Part shown: positions 9,545-18,044 of the stretch, one piece after another
Layout of the letters: each line of letters opens with the position of its first letter
Position numbering within the stretch: the stretch's first letter is position 1
Program-made: the position numbers and the translations under genes
Notes under the pieces: model-generated
Seen by the model: only the letters and a program-made list of their open reading frames with translations
What the model was told of the DNA's origin: nothing
Database searches by the model: none
Origin: an uncultured candidate division Zixibacteria bacterium
GTDB lineage: Bacteria; Zixibacteria; MSB-5A5; GN15; PGXB01
NCBI GenBank assembly: GCA_937925655.1
Contig: CALAMC010000067.1
Span: 13,173-77,172 of the forward strand
Length of the DNA stretch: 64,000 bases
Reading direction: 5' to 3'

Positions 9545-11056
9545 TTATAATGATTCTTCCGGTTTTTCAATCGACCCGACGACCCGTCGAGATGGATCCA
9601 GATATAATTGTGCGACGCGCCTAATGTCTTCGGTAGTCAGCGAATTGATTTTATCCAGTTCCTTGAACAGGTCGCGCCAGTTTCCGGTACGGGCCTGGAA
9701 GGCGGCGAGCTGACCGGCCATACCATTATTGGACCCCAAAAGGTTTATAAAATCGGACTTTGATTGGGCCTTAATTTTTTCCAATTCACTTTCGGGAATA
9801 AGTTCATTGCGGACTTTTTCTATTTCGGCCAGGATGGTTGCCATATTGGCGGAATTACTCGACTCATTGGACGGGACACAGAGAACCGAAAAAAGAGAAG
9901 CATACTTGCTGGCCGGATAGCCGGTAAACGCGCCCACTTCCACGGCCGTTTTATCTTCTTTGACCAGTTTTTTATACAAAACTGATGTACGCCCCGATCC
10001 GAGATAACTGCTCAAGGCATCGAGGGCATGCCAATCAGGATGAGTATTGGCGGGAATGCGATAGCCCATAACGAAAAGAGGCTGGGCATTTTCATACAGG
10101 GTTGTCGTACGAACGCCATAGGGTTCGGCTTCATCGATCATAAGCGGGCGCGACCGCTTTCTGTCTATAAGTCTGCCGAAATATTTTTCGGCCAATTTGA
10201 TGGCGTTTTTGGGATCGACGTCGCCGACAATGGAGACCACCATATTGCCGGGGACGTATTCGTTTTCAATTTGCCGGCGCATTGCCGCCCGGCTATAGTT
10301 TTGGATTTCGGTCATTTCACCGGTCAGACATTTGCCGTAGGGATGAGCATTAAAGGCCAGCCCGACGTATTCGGACTGAAACAGCCGACCGGTGGGCGAT
10401 GATTCCACGCGATAGCGTCTTTCTTCGGCAACCACCTGTTTTTCCTGGAAGAACTCGCGCAGGACCGGCTCAAGGAAACGGGTCGATTCCAGATACATCC
10501 ACAATTCCAGCTTATTGGACGGGAGGCTCATATAATATACGGTGGCATCCCGGCTGGTTCCGGCGTTTTTGCCTACGACACCTTCCATCTCTAAAAGCTG
10601 GCTGTATTCATTGTTCACGATGTAATGCGCCGCCGAGTCGGTGGCCGCCTTCAACTGGGCGTCGAGGGCCGCAAGTCTGGCCGAATCGGCCAGAGCGCCT
10701 TTGGCGCGCTCATCGAGAATCAATTCGAAAATGCGATCTTCCTCGTCCATCCATTTCTTTTCTTTTCTGTAATCGGTCGTACCGATTTCGGAATTCCCTT
10801 TAAAGGCCATGTGTTCGAACATATGAGAAATACCCATTGAACCCATTGGGTCCTCGGCTCCTCCGTAATTGACATGAGTGTAGCACGATATGACGGGGGC
10901 GTCATGCTTGGGATAGATGATGAGGGTTAATCCATTGGTCAGTTTGTGTTCGACAATTTTGCTTTCAACGGTGGAAAAGTCGAAAGCAAAAATGCCCGGA
11001 GTCAGCAACAAAAGAAAAATGCCAAGGACTCCGATTCCTTTGATTTTGCTACCCAT
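9545..11056 (-). CDS. M16 family zinc metallopeptidase, active subunit
   Basis: This 503-residue periplasmic or secreted peptidase has a signal peptide (about 1-24, ending GIFA). The inverted zinc motif HMFEH lies at residues 78-82. The likely third ligand is a glutamate in VVAEERR near residue 215. A second M16 domain follows. The size fits the one-chain-per-subunit M16B class, which works as an active/inactive dimer cutting peptides of limited length. An AGGAGG ribosome site precedes the ATG, and the inactive partner follows after 10 bases. A predicted promoter and palindrome lie upstream. Peptide clean-up, perhaps of products of the large secreted proteases in this window, is inferred. Confidence 0.92.
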   Translation of the reverse strand: MGSKIKGIGVLGIFLLLLTPGIFAFDFSTVESKIVEHKLTNGLTLIIYPKHDAPVISCYTHVNYGGAEDPMGSMGISHMFEHMAFKGNSEIGTTDYRKEKKWMDEEDRIFELILDERAKGALADSARLAALDAQLKAATDSAAHYIVNNEYSQLLEMEGVVGKNAGTSRDATVYYMSLPSNKLELWMYLESTRFLEPVLREFFQEKQVVAEERRYRVESSPTGRLFQSEYVGLAFNAHPYGKCLTGEMTEIQNYSRAAMRRQIENEYVPGNMVVSIVGDVDPKNAIKLAEKYFGRLIDRKRSRPLMIDEAEPYGVRTTTLYENAQPLFVMGYRIPANTHPDWHALDALSSYLGSGRTSVLYKKLVKEDKTAVEVGAFTGYPASKYASLFSVLCVPSNESSNSANMATILAEIEKVRNELIPESELEKIKAQSKSDFINLLGSNNGMAGQLAAFQARTGNWRDLFKELDKINSLTTEDIRRVAQLYLDPSRRVVGSIEKPEESL

Positions 11057-11136
11057 TCAATTCCTCCTGGTTATTAATACATAATCCTTAAGTAAATTTC
11101 ATTCCTATGGCCAAACGCCGCCTGAAATCGGTTTTT

Positions 11137-11149
11137 CGACATAATGTCG
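11137..11149. promoter_or_regulatory. 13-base palindrome at predicted transcription start of the M16 pair
   Basis: Two 6-base arms (11137-11142 and 11144-11149, CGACAT/ATGTCG) flank one central base. The palindrome covers the position where transcription from the predicted promoter should begin, as an operator would. This is positional evidence only. Confidence 0.35.
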
Positions 11150-11151
11150 TT

Positions 11152-11179
11152 AGGATAAATAAATCCCGGAAATTGTCAA
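11152..11179 (-). promoter_or_regulatory. Predicted sigma-70 promoter for the M16 pair
   Basis: On the minus strand TTGACA (11174-11179) is followed after 16 bases by TATCCT (11152-11157). It lies about 95 bases upstream of the ATG at 11056. Confidence 0.5.
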
Positions 11180-11281
11180 TATGAAGATTCATAGATTTTG
11201 CCGGTCACCCACATATAAGTTAAGCACATTATATCACATTACGCGCTTTAAAATAAAATGTTCGGATTACGAGATTGTTCC

Positions 11282-11311
11282 AAAAGAAAAGCCCCGACAA
11301 AGAATCAGGGC
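11282..11311 (-). terminator. Terminator of glgP
   Basis: A 7-bp stem with one G-U pair (11291-11297 with 11305-11311) and a 7-base loop is followed on the minus strand by TTTTCTTTT. It starts 26 bases past the glgP stop. Confidence 0.75.
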
Positions 11312-11336
11312 CTGGGAAAGAGCATCTTGCCGTCAA

Positions 11337-13895
11337 TTACCACCACTTAACCAACCTGGGGATTCGGTTGTGGATCAAATTCTCATTTCGGGGCAAAACG
11401 CGTGCGGCAATCCCGAACCGTCCCGATTCTCGGCACATGACTTCGGTTTTATAAATAAAAATTCCTCCGGCCCCGGTCCCGTCCTCAAGATTGGCCTTTA
11501 CGGGATCGTAGTTGTTCATTTGCTCGAGAGAATTGAGATTCCCGGCGATGACTTCAATGTCGACATCCTCGGGTTTGATTTCACCCAACCTGACTTTCAG
11601 CTTGACGGGAATGATGTCGCCGACCCGTGGCGATGCCTCCAGGGCAGGGGTTTCCACTTCCTCGAAATCAATATTATCCCAGCGGCGGGAGAGTTCTTTT
11701 TGCCACGATGCAAGGGTTTTGGCGGCCGTAAAGTCTTCGGTGCAGAATTTATTATATGCATTGATGGCTGGGATATAGAATTTTTCGGTATAATCTTTTA
11801 CCATGCGAAAGGCGCTGAAGTCGCGGCAGGCCATGAGCATGGTATTTTTCATCATGGTAACCCATTCCACGGGCAGTCCGGCGCTGTTTCTTCTATAAAA
11901 CATCGGGATAACCTCGCGTTCGAGGGTATCATACAAAGACTGGCCGTCGAGTTTGTCCTGAATTTCGCGATTGTCGTACTCTTCGCCATTGCCGATTTTG
12001 AAGCCGGTTTCCGGAGTGTAACCTTCACACCACCAGCCGTCGAGGATAGAAACGTTGATGGCTCCGTTTAAGGCGGCCTTCATGCCGCTGGTCCCGGACG
12101 CTTCCTGTGGTCGTCGGGGGTTGTTAAGCCAGACATCCACGCCCTGTACCAGATAGCGGGCAACATTGATATCATAATCCTCAAGAAAGACTACCCGTCG
12201 GCGGAAATCCTCACCCGAGGCGATATTCAAGATTTCCTTGATTATTTCTTTGCCGGGATTATCCAACGGGTGAGCTTTGCCGGCGAGGATTATCTGCATC
12301 GGTTTTTCCGCGTTCCAGAGGATTTTTTTGAGTCGCTCGATATCCTTGAACAGAAGCCCGGCCCTTTTATATGTGGAAAAGCGGCGGGCGAAGCCGACGG
12401 TGAAGATTTGCGGATCGAGAACCTCATCGGCCTGTTTGAGGTCGAGGGCGCTGGCGCCGCGATGACTAAGCTGCAATTTAAGGCGCTTCCGGGCAAAAAA
12501 GACTAATCTTTCGCGACGTCTCTGGTGAACCCGCCAGAGTTCTGCGTCGGGAATCTTTCGAATGGCGTCCCAGTCGCCGAAACGAGAGGGCTGTTTGGTA
12601 AATTTGGGGCCGAAATATGTGTCAAACAGGTCGACCAGATCATGACTTAACCACGAACGAACGTGCACGCCGTTGGTGATAGAATGCACGGGGACCTCTT
12701 CAACCGGCAGATTGGGCCAGATGTTGTGCCACATTTTGCGGGTAACCTGGCCATGAAGTTTCGAAACGCCGTTATTGTATGCGGATAATTTCAAAGCCGC
12801 TACGGTCATGCAAAATGGTTCTTTATCATCCGACGGAAATACCCGGCCGAGCGATAAAAAATGGTTCCAGTCAAGGCCTATTTTTTCGATATACTCTTTG
12901 AGATAGCGTTCCAGCAGTTTAGGGTCGAAGGTTTCATTTCCGGCCGGAACCGGAGTATGCGAAGTGAAGACCGTGGTTGGCCAGATCGCCTGCACAGCTT
13001 CGTCGTAATTCAAACCGCGTTCGTCTATTAAAGTGCGAATTCTCTCCAGCAAAAGAAACATGGAGTGGCCCTCATTCATATGATAGACCGAGGGCTGTAT
13101 CCCTAACGCTTTTAAGGCCTTAACACCGCCGATGCCGAGCAGGATTTCCTGCCGCAGGCGGGTGTCTTTATCGCCGCTATAAAGAACCGAGGTTATTTCC
13201 CGATATTTGGTTGAGTTTTCCGGAATATTGGTATCCAGCAAATAAAGCGGAGTAATGCCCACCATGGCTTTCCAGATCTGGACATGAACCGGCGTCCCCG
13301 AGAAATCAACGGTGAATTTAATCGGATTACCGTTGGCGTCTTTTTCCAGAGTCACGGGCATATGATACCAGTCGTTTTCTTCGTAACGTTCCTGTTGCCA
13401 GCCGTCGGATGACAAAAATTGCCGAAAATAACCATAACGATATAGTAACCCTACCGCGATCAGCGGAATGCCCATGTCGCTTGATGCTTTCAAATGGTCG
13501 CCGGAAAGGACGCCCAGGCCGCCCGAATAAATAGGCAATCCGGTATCGATGCCGTATTCACAAGAGAAGTAGGCGATGCGGGCCTGCTTGTATTGACCAA
13601 AATTGTCGTCGAACCAGCGCCGGGCGCCAAGATATGTCTTGTAATCGGCATAGACCCTGTCGAGGCTGGCCAGAAAGGCCTCATCGGAGGCAACTTCTTC
13701 GAGTTTTTTCTGGGGAAGATAAGCCAGCATTTCAATGGGATTCTGATACGATTTTTCCCACATTTCGCTGTCGATTCGGATAAACAGCCGGACAATATCC
13801 CAATTCCATGAAAACCACAGATTCATGGCCAGTTCACGCAATGGCTGAATTCTTTCCGGAAGATTGGGCAGGACCAAAAATTGTTTGACTCTCAT
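11337..13895 (-). CDS. glgP: Alpha-glucan (glycogen) phosphorylase, GT35
   Basis: This cytoplasmic enzyme releases glucose-1-phosphate from glycogen or maltodextrin with phosphate and pyridoxal phosphate. The 852-residue protein starts with a DUF3417 segment (about 1-110). The phosphorylase core follows, with SGGLGVLSGDHLK (about 124-136) and NEGHSMF (about 274-280). The PLP site is EASGTSGMKAALNG, whose lysine is residue 606. The WW pair just after the PLP loop and the length mark the TIGR02094 type found in many non-enteric bacteria, which usually prefers shorter glucans. It is divergent from pckA across 139 bases, so the two promoter regions abut. No glycogen synthase or branching enzyme gene lies in the window. 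Confidence 0.95.
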   Translation of the reverse strand: MRVKQFLVLPNLPERIQPLRELAMNLWFSWNWDIVRLFIRIDSEMWEKSYQNPIEMLAYLPQKKLEEVASDEAFLASLDRVYADYKTYLGARRWFDDNFGQYKQARIAYFSCEYGIDTGLPIYSGGLGVLSGDHLKASSDMGIPLIAVGLLYRYGYFRQFLSSDGWQQERYEENDWYHMPVTLEKDANGNPIKFTVDFSGTPVHVQIWKAMVGITPLYLLDTNIPENSTKYREITSVLYSGDKDTRLRQEILLGIGGVKALKALGIQPSVYHMNEGHSMFLLLERIRTLIDERGLNYDEAVQAIWPTTVFTSHTPVPAGNETFDPKLLERYLKEYIEKIGLDWNHFLSLGRVFPSDDKEPFCMTVAALKLSAYNNGVSKLHGQVTRKMWHNIWPNLPVEEVPVHSITNGVHVRSWLSHDLVDLFDTYFGPKFTKQPSRFGDWDAIRKIPDAELWRVHQRRRERLVFFARKRLKLQLSHRGASALDLKQADEVLDPQIFTVGFARRFSTYKRAGLLFKDIERLKKILWNAEKPMQIILAGKAHPLDNPGKEIIKEILNIASGEDFRRRVVFLEDYDINVARYLVQGVDVWLNNPRRPQEASGTSGMKAALNGAINVSILDGWWCEGYTPETGFKIGNGEEYDNREIQDKLDGQSLYDTLEREVIPMFYRRNSAGLPVEWVTMMKNTMLMACRDFSAFRMVKDYTEKFYIPAINAYNKFCTEDFTAAKTLASWQKELSRRWDNIDFEEVETPALEASPRVGDIIPVKLKVRLGEIKPEDVDIEVIAGNLNSLEQMNNYDPVKANLEDGTGAGGIFIYKTEVMCRESGRFGIAARVLPRNENLIHNRIPRLVKWW

Positions 13896-14003
13896 AATGA
13901 CTGACTCAAGTTAAAATCCTTTTATTTCGAGGTTTTCCCTATTTCTCATGTCGTCAGTTAACCTTCTGAATTTATATCAATTAAGATATATTAACAATAT
14001 ATT

Positions 14004-14033
14004 TTGCCGATGATATAGAATAATTTGTATAAT
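14004..14033 (+). promoter_or_regulatory. Predicted promoter of pckA-pfkA
   Basis: TTGCCG (14004-14009) and a perfect TATAAT (14028-14033) are separated by 18 bases. Transcription would start near 14040, which rules out the ATG at 14035 and favours the one at 14071. Confidence 0.6.
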
Positions 14034-14070
14034 ATTGGAAACTATAATCCTGAAAATCCGTGGGGGAAAA

Positions 14071-15645
14071 ATGCAGAAGACTCTCTCAATTTATGGCATG
14101 ACCAACACCGGCCAGGTAAACTGGAATTTACCGACGCCCGCCCTTTATGAAGAGGTCATTCGAAACCGCGAGGGATTTGTCGGTCATATGGGGCCTCTGG
14201 TGGTACGCACCGGTCATCATACGGGGCGTTCGCCAAAAGATAAATTTATCGTAAAGGAGCCTTCATCACAGGACAAGATTTGGTGGGGCAAGGAAAATCG
14301 GCCTTTTACGCCACAGCAGTTTGATCACCTGTATTTTCGGGCGCTGGCTTATTTGCAGGGCAATCAATTATACGTGCAGGACTGCTACGCCGGGGCGGAC
14401 GATAAATATCGCATGCCGGTCAGAATAATAAACGAAACGGCGTGGCATAATTTATTCGCCCGCAATATGTTCATCCGGGCGCAGACGTCCGAAGAGCTGG
14501 AAGATTTCGAGCCGCAATTCACGGTATTACACATGCCTCATTTTCACGCCGTTCCGGAATTGGACGGAACTAATTCAGAGGCTTTCATCATTCTCAATTT
14601 CGCTAAAAAAATGGTTCTGATCGGCGGCACCCAGTACGCCGGTGAAATCAAAAAGGCCATTTTTACCGTTATGAATTATTTTTTGCCGCAAAAAAGTGTG
14701 CTATCCATGCATTGTTCGGCCAACATGGGCAATGACGGCGACGTGGCCATCTTTTTCGGCCTGTCAGGGACGGGGAAAACGACTCTATCCACCGACCCGG
14801 AACGCCGGCTAATAGGCGATGATGAACACGGCTGGAGTGATAACGGTGTCTTTAATTTCGAGGGCGGCTGTTATGCCAAAGTAATCCGCCTGTCGGAAGA
14901 AGGCGAACCGGATATTTACGAATGTACGCGCAAATTCGGAACGATATTGGAAAATGTAGCCATTGATAATAAGACGCGTCGGATCGATCTTGATGATGCC
15001 AGTTTGACGGAAAATACTCGGGCGGCCTACCCGATTACGCATATCGAAAATATCGTCAGGAAAGGATACGCTGGACATCCGAAGAATATAATATTGCTGA
15101 CTGCCGATGCCTTCGGGGTCATGCCTCCCGTCGCAAAGCTTTCTCCGGAGCAAACGCGGAAATATTTTCTGATAGGATATACGGCCAAGTTGGCCGGTAC
15201 CGAAAAGGGTATAACCGAACCCAAAGCGGCTTTCAGTCCGTGTTTCGGGGCGCCATTTATGGCGTTGGAACCGGATGTCTATGCCGACCTGCTGGCCGAA
15301 AAAATCAGCAAACATCAGGTCGATTGCTGGCTGGTCAATACAGGCTGGATTAACGGTCCATACGGCACCGGGCAGAGAATAAGTATCGCGTATACCCGTG
15401 CCATAATTCGCGCCATACTCAACGGCAGTCTAACGCGGATTCCGACCATAAAACATGATATATTCGGACTGGATATGCCTGAAAGATGTCCCGATGTTCC
15501 GTCTGAAATTCTTAATCCGGTATCGGGCTGGGTTGATAAACAGGCCTATATGGATCAAGCGACAAAACTTGCCCAGTCCTTTGAAAATGTTTATAATGAG
15601 TTTGTGGCCTCGGAAAGCGCAAAAGACTCCGAAATTCGGAATTAA
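14071..15645 (+). CDS. pckA: Phosphoenolpyruvate carboxykinase (ATP)
   Basis: This enzyme converts oxaloacetate and ATP to phosphoenolpyruvate, CO2 and ADP. The 524-residue length fits the ATP-dependent family. Visible motifs are RTGHHTGRSPKDKF (46-59), the P-loop GLSGTGKTTLS (230-240) and the kinase-2 motif LIGDDEHGW (247-255), which holds the metal-binding aspartates. The start at 14071 has GGGGGAAAA upstream; the longer frame from 14035 would begin ahead of the predicted transcription start. pfkA follows after 11 bases, so a gluconeogenic and a glycolytic enzyme share a message. In anaerobes this enzyme can also run toward oxaloacetate; direction here is unknown. Confidence 0.97.
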   Translation: MQKTLSIYGMTNTGQVNWNLPTPALYEEVIRNREGFVGHMGPLVVRTGHHTGRSPKDKFIVKEPSSQDKIWWGKENRPFTPQQFDHLYFRALAYLQGNQLYVQDCYAGADDKYRMPVRIINETAWHNLFARNMFIRAQTSEELEDFEPQFTVLHMPHFHAVPELDGTNSEAFIILNFAKKMVLIGGTQYAGEIKKAIFTVMNYFLPQKSVLSMHCSANMGNDGDVAIFFGLSGTGKTTLSTDPERRLIGDDEHGWSDNGVFNFEGGCYAKVIRLSEEGEPDIYECTRKFGTILENVAIDNKTRRIDLDDASLTENTRAAYPITHIENIVRKGYAGHPKNIILLTADAFGVMPPVAKLSPEQTRKYFLIGYTAKLAGTEKGITEPKAAFSPCFGAPFMALEPDVYADLLAEKISKHQVDCWLVNTGWINGPYGTGQRISIAYTRAIIRAILNGSLTRIPTIKHDIFGLDMPERCPDVPSEILNPVSGWVDKQAYMDQATKLAQSFENVYNEFVASESAKDSEIRN

Positions 15646-15656
15646 ATGAGGAATAT

Positions 15657-16784
15657 ATGGCCGAAAAAATGAAGCTGGGAGTATTGACAGGGGGCGGTGA
15701 CTGCCCGGGCTTAAATGCCGTTATCCGGGCCGTAGTCAAAACGGCCATGAACGACTACGATATGGAGGTGGTCGGTTTTCTTGACGGTTATGAGGGATTG
15801 GTCGAAAATCGTTACCGGGAGCTTAAGGCACGAGATGTTTCCGGTATCCTGACTCTCGGCGGCACCATCCTGGGGACATCGAATCGGGCCGATCCATTCA
15901 AATATCCTGTCTTGCAGGGCGATGAATATGTCTATCTGGATCGCTCCTCGCAGGCCCTGCAGAATTTCGAACGGCTCGGTCTCGACGCCCTGATTGCCAT
16001 CGGGGGCGACGGCACAATGGCCGCCTCGAACGGTATGGGCAAGAAAGGACTAAAGGTAATTGGCGTTCCCAAGACGATTGACAATGATCTCAAGGGCACG
16101 GACCAAACGTTCGGTTTCGATTCGGCGGTAGCTTCGGCGGCCGACGCCATCGATAAAGTCCACACCACGGCCCAATCGCATCACCGGGTCATGATCGTCG
16201 AAGTCATGGGCCGTTATGCCGGATGGTTGGCGCTGGCGTCAGGTATAGCGGGTGGCGGCGATATAATACTTATTCCCGAATTGCCGTATCATATCGACGT
16301 CATCTGCGATAAAATACGCGAACGCAATCGCAAGGGTAAGAATTTCAGTATCATCGTCATCGGGGAAGGGGCCAAGCCCGAAGGCGGGGATATGGTTATC
16401 AAGCGGATGATTGCCAACAGCCCGGACAAGGTCAGGCTGGGGGGGATATCCAATCAGCTGGCGGCGCAAATAGAAGGCATAACCAATATCGAAACCCGTG
16501 TGACCATCCTGGGCCATTTGTTACGAGGTGGCACTCCAACCGCCTTTGATCGCATTCTGGCCAGCCGGTTCGGCGCCGAAGCGGTGCACCTTGCCTACGA
16601 AGGCAAATTCGGCCGCATGGTTGCCCTGAATGGGGCCAATATCGACAGTGTCCCGATTGAAGACGTGGCGGGCAAGATTCGCAAAGTACCGCTGGATTCG
16701 AACCTGCTGAAAACGGCAATTTCGCTGGGGACCAATTTGGGCGTGGAAAAGGTGGAAACGGTCGAAGCGCCGCAAGTCGCATAG
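15657..16784 (+). CDS. pfkA: 6-phosphofructokinase, Gly/Lys subtype (ATP or PPi donor uncertain)
   Basis: This enzyme phosphorylates fructose-6-phosphate to the 1,6-bisphosphate. The 375-residue protein begins with the nucleotide loop LTGGGDCPGLNAVIR (10-24). The donor site is IGGDGT, with Gly119 where E. coli has Gly104, while VPKTIDNDLKGTD has Lys139 where E. coli has Gly124. Gly with Lys is the mixed signature of clade III ('P') enzymes, a group that contains both ATP- and pyrophosphate-dependent members, so the donor cannot be called from motifs alone. A GAGGA site precedes the ATG. A strong terminator follows, closing a two-gene pckA-pfkA operon. Confidence 0.93.
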   Translation: MAEKMKLGVLTGGGDCPGLNAVIRAVVKTAMNDYDMEVVGFLDGYEGLVENRYRELKARDVSGILTLGGTILGTSNRADPFKYPVLQGDEYVYLDRSSQALQNFERLGLDALIAIGGDGTMAASNGMGKKGLKVIGVPKTIDNDLKGTDQTFGFDSAVASAADAIDKVHTTAQSHHRVMIVEVMGRYAGWLALASGIAGGGDIILIPELPYHIDVICDKIRERNRKGKNFSIIVIGEGAKPEGGDMVIKRMIANSPDKVRLGGISNQLAAQIEGITNIETRVTILGHLLRGGTPTAFDRILASRFGAEAVHLAYEGKFGRMVALNGANIDSVPIEDVAGKIRKVPLDSNLLKTAISLGTNLGVEKVETVEAPQVA

Positions 16785-16808
16785 AATTTAAGCTAATAAT
16801 TCAAATTC

Positions 16809-16835
16809 AAGGAGCCATCGGGGCTCCTTTTTTTT
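16809..16835 (+). terminator. Rho-independent terminator of pckA-pfkA
   Basis: An 8-bp stem (16809-16816 with 16822-16829) with a 5-base loop runs directly into an eight-T tract. Confidence 0.92.
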
Positions 16836-16850
16836 CGCCTCTGCAACCGA

Positions 16851-16879
16851 TTGACATTTCATGCATAAGAATGTATATT
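16851..16879 (+). promoter_or_regulatory. Sigma-70 promoter of the tdh operon
   Basis: A consensus TTGACA (16851-16856) and TATATT (16874-16879) are spaced by 17 bases, just past the pfkA terminator and 45 bases before the tdh ATG. Confidence 0.82.
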
Positions 16880-16923
16880 TTCGACCTTAATGAAGTGAAT
16901 AATTCATCCAGAAAGGTTCAGCC

Positions 16924-17982
16924 ATGTCTGAAAAAATGCTGGCGGCCATGAAGATCAAACCGGAAGCCGGCGCCGAGATGAGGGAAGTCGATATTCCCAA
17001 ACCGGGACCTGATGAAGTTTTGATCCAGGTTAAGGCGGCCTCGATTTGCGGTACCGATAAACACATTTTGCAATGGGATAAATGGGCTCAATCAAGAATC
17101 AAACCGCCGATGATTTTCGGTCACGAATGTTGTGGGATAGTCGTGGAGGTCGGCAAAAATGTATCCAGAGTAAAGACGGGTGATTACATCTCGGCCGAAA
17201 CTCACATTCCTTGCCAGCACTGTTTTCAATGCCGCACGGGCAATATGCATTTATGCCGGAACCTGGTTATTCTGGGGGTTGACCGAGACGGGATTTTTGC
17301 TGAATACGCCACCATTCCGGAAGTCTGTTGCTGGAAAAACGACCCCGACCTTCCGATCGAAATTGCATCGGTTCAGGAGCCGTTCGGCAACGCCGTTTAC
17401 ACCGTAATGGAAAGTGAAGTGGCCTCCAAGCGAATTGCCATTATAGGCGACGGGCCGACCGCCAATTTCGCCTGCGGAGTGGCCCGCGCCTCGGGCGCGG
17501 CGGTAATATACAGCCTGGGCATGGTCGATTTTAATTTAGGCCTGAACCGGCGTATGGGGGCCGATGTGATTATAAACGTAACCACGGAAAAGAATTATCG
17601 GAAGCGCATTATAGACGAAACCAATGGCGGCGTCGATGCTGTCCTTGACATGGCCGGCAATAAAGCCGCGGTCGAGGATGGTTTTGCAATTTTGCGCCGC
17701 ACCGGAACCTACACCGCCTTCGGTATTGCCTCGGCGCCGTTTGAATTCGACATGGCCAACAACGTCGTTTTCAAGGGCGCCAAAATTATCGGCATCAACG
17801 GGCGGAAAATGTTCGAGACCTGGTACCAACTCAAGAACTTGCTCGATTACAAGAAGGTCGATATCAGCCCCGTAATAACACACCGGTTTCCTTTTGCGGA
17901 TTTTAAAAAGGCGGCCGATACGGCGATATCGCCCGGTGCAAAAGCGGGCAAAGTTGTCCTGCTGATGCCGGACTCACATTGA
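16924..17982 (+). CDS. tdh: L-threonine 3-dehydrogenase-like zinc alcohol dehydrogenase
   Basis: The predicted reaction is oxidation of L-threonine by NAD to 2-amino-3-ketobutyrate in the cytoplasm. The 352-residue medium-chain dehydrogenase shows the catalytic zinc ligand Cys42 (SICGTD), the GHE pair (His67, Glu68) and structural zinc cysteines 97, 100, 103 and 111. The motif GINGRKMFETWYQ near residue 290 is characteristic of Tdh. The nucleotide loop reads GDGPTA where the usual form is GxGxxG, a small deviation that may alter cofactor preference. The AAAGG ribosome site is modest. It leads an operon with a ligase, a carrier protein and kbl, the usual downstream enzyme, which supports the assignment. 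Confidence 0.88.
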   Translation: MSEKMLAAMKIKPEAGAEMREVDIPKPGPDEVLIQVKAASICGTDKHILQWDKWAQSRIKPPMIFGHECCGIVVEVGKNVSRVKTGDYISAETHIPCQHCFQCRTGNMHLCRNLVILGVDRDGIFAEYATIPEVCCWKNDPDLPIEIASVQEPFGNAVYTVMESEVASKRIAIIGDGPTANFACGVARASGAAVIYSLGMVDFNLGLNRRMGADVIINVTTEKNYRKRIIDETNGGVDAVLDMAGNKAAVEDGFAILRRTGTYTAFGIASAPFEFDMANNVVFKGAKIIGINGRKMFETWYQLKNLLDYKKVDISPVITHRFPFADFKKAADTAISPGAKAGKVVLLMPDSH

Positions 17983-18044
17983 ACGAAAAATAACACCTGG
18001 TGCTGGCCATGGCACGGCACTGATAAGATGGAAGGATTGAAGTA

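Noticed and set aside
11181..12071. 296-codon open frame on the plus strand
   Set aside because: It is antisense to conserved glgP sequence and crosses its terminator.
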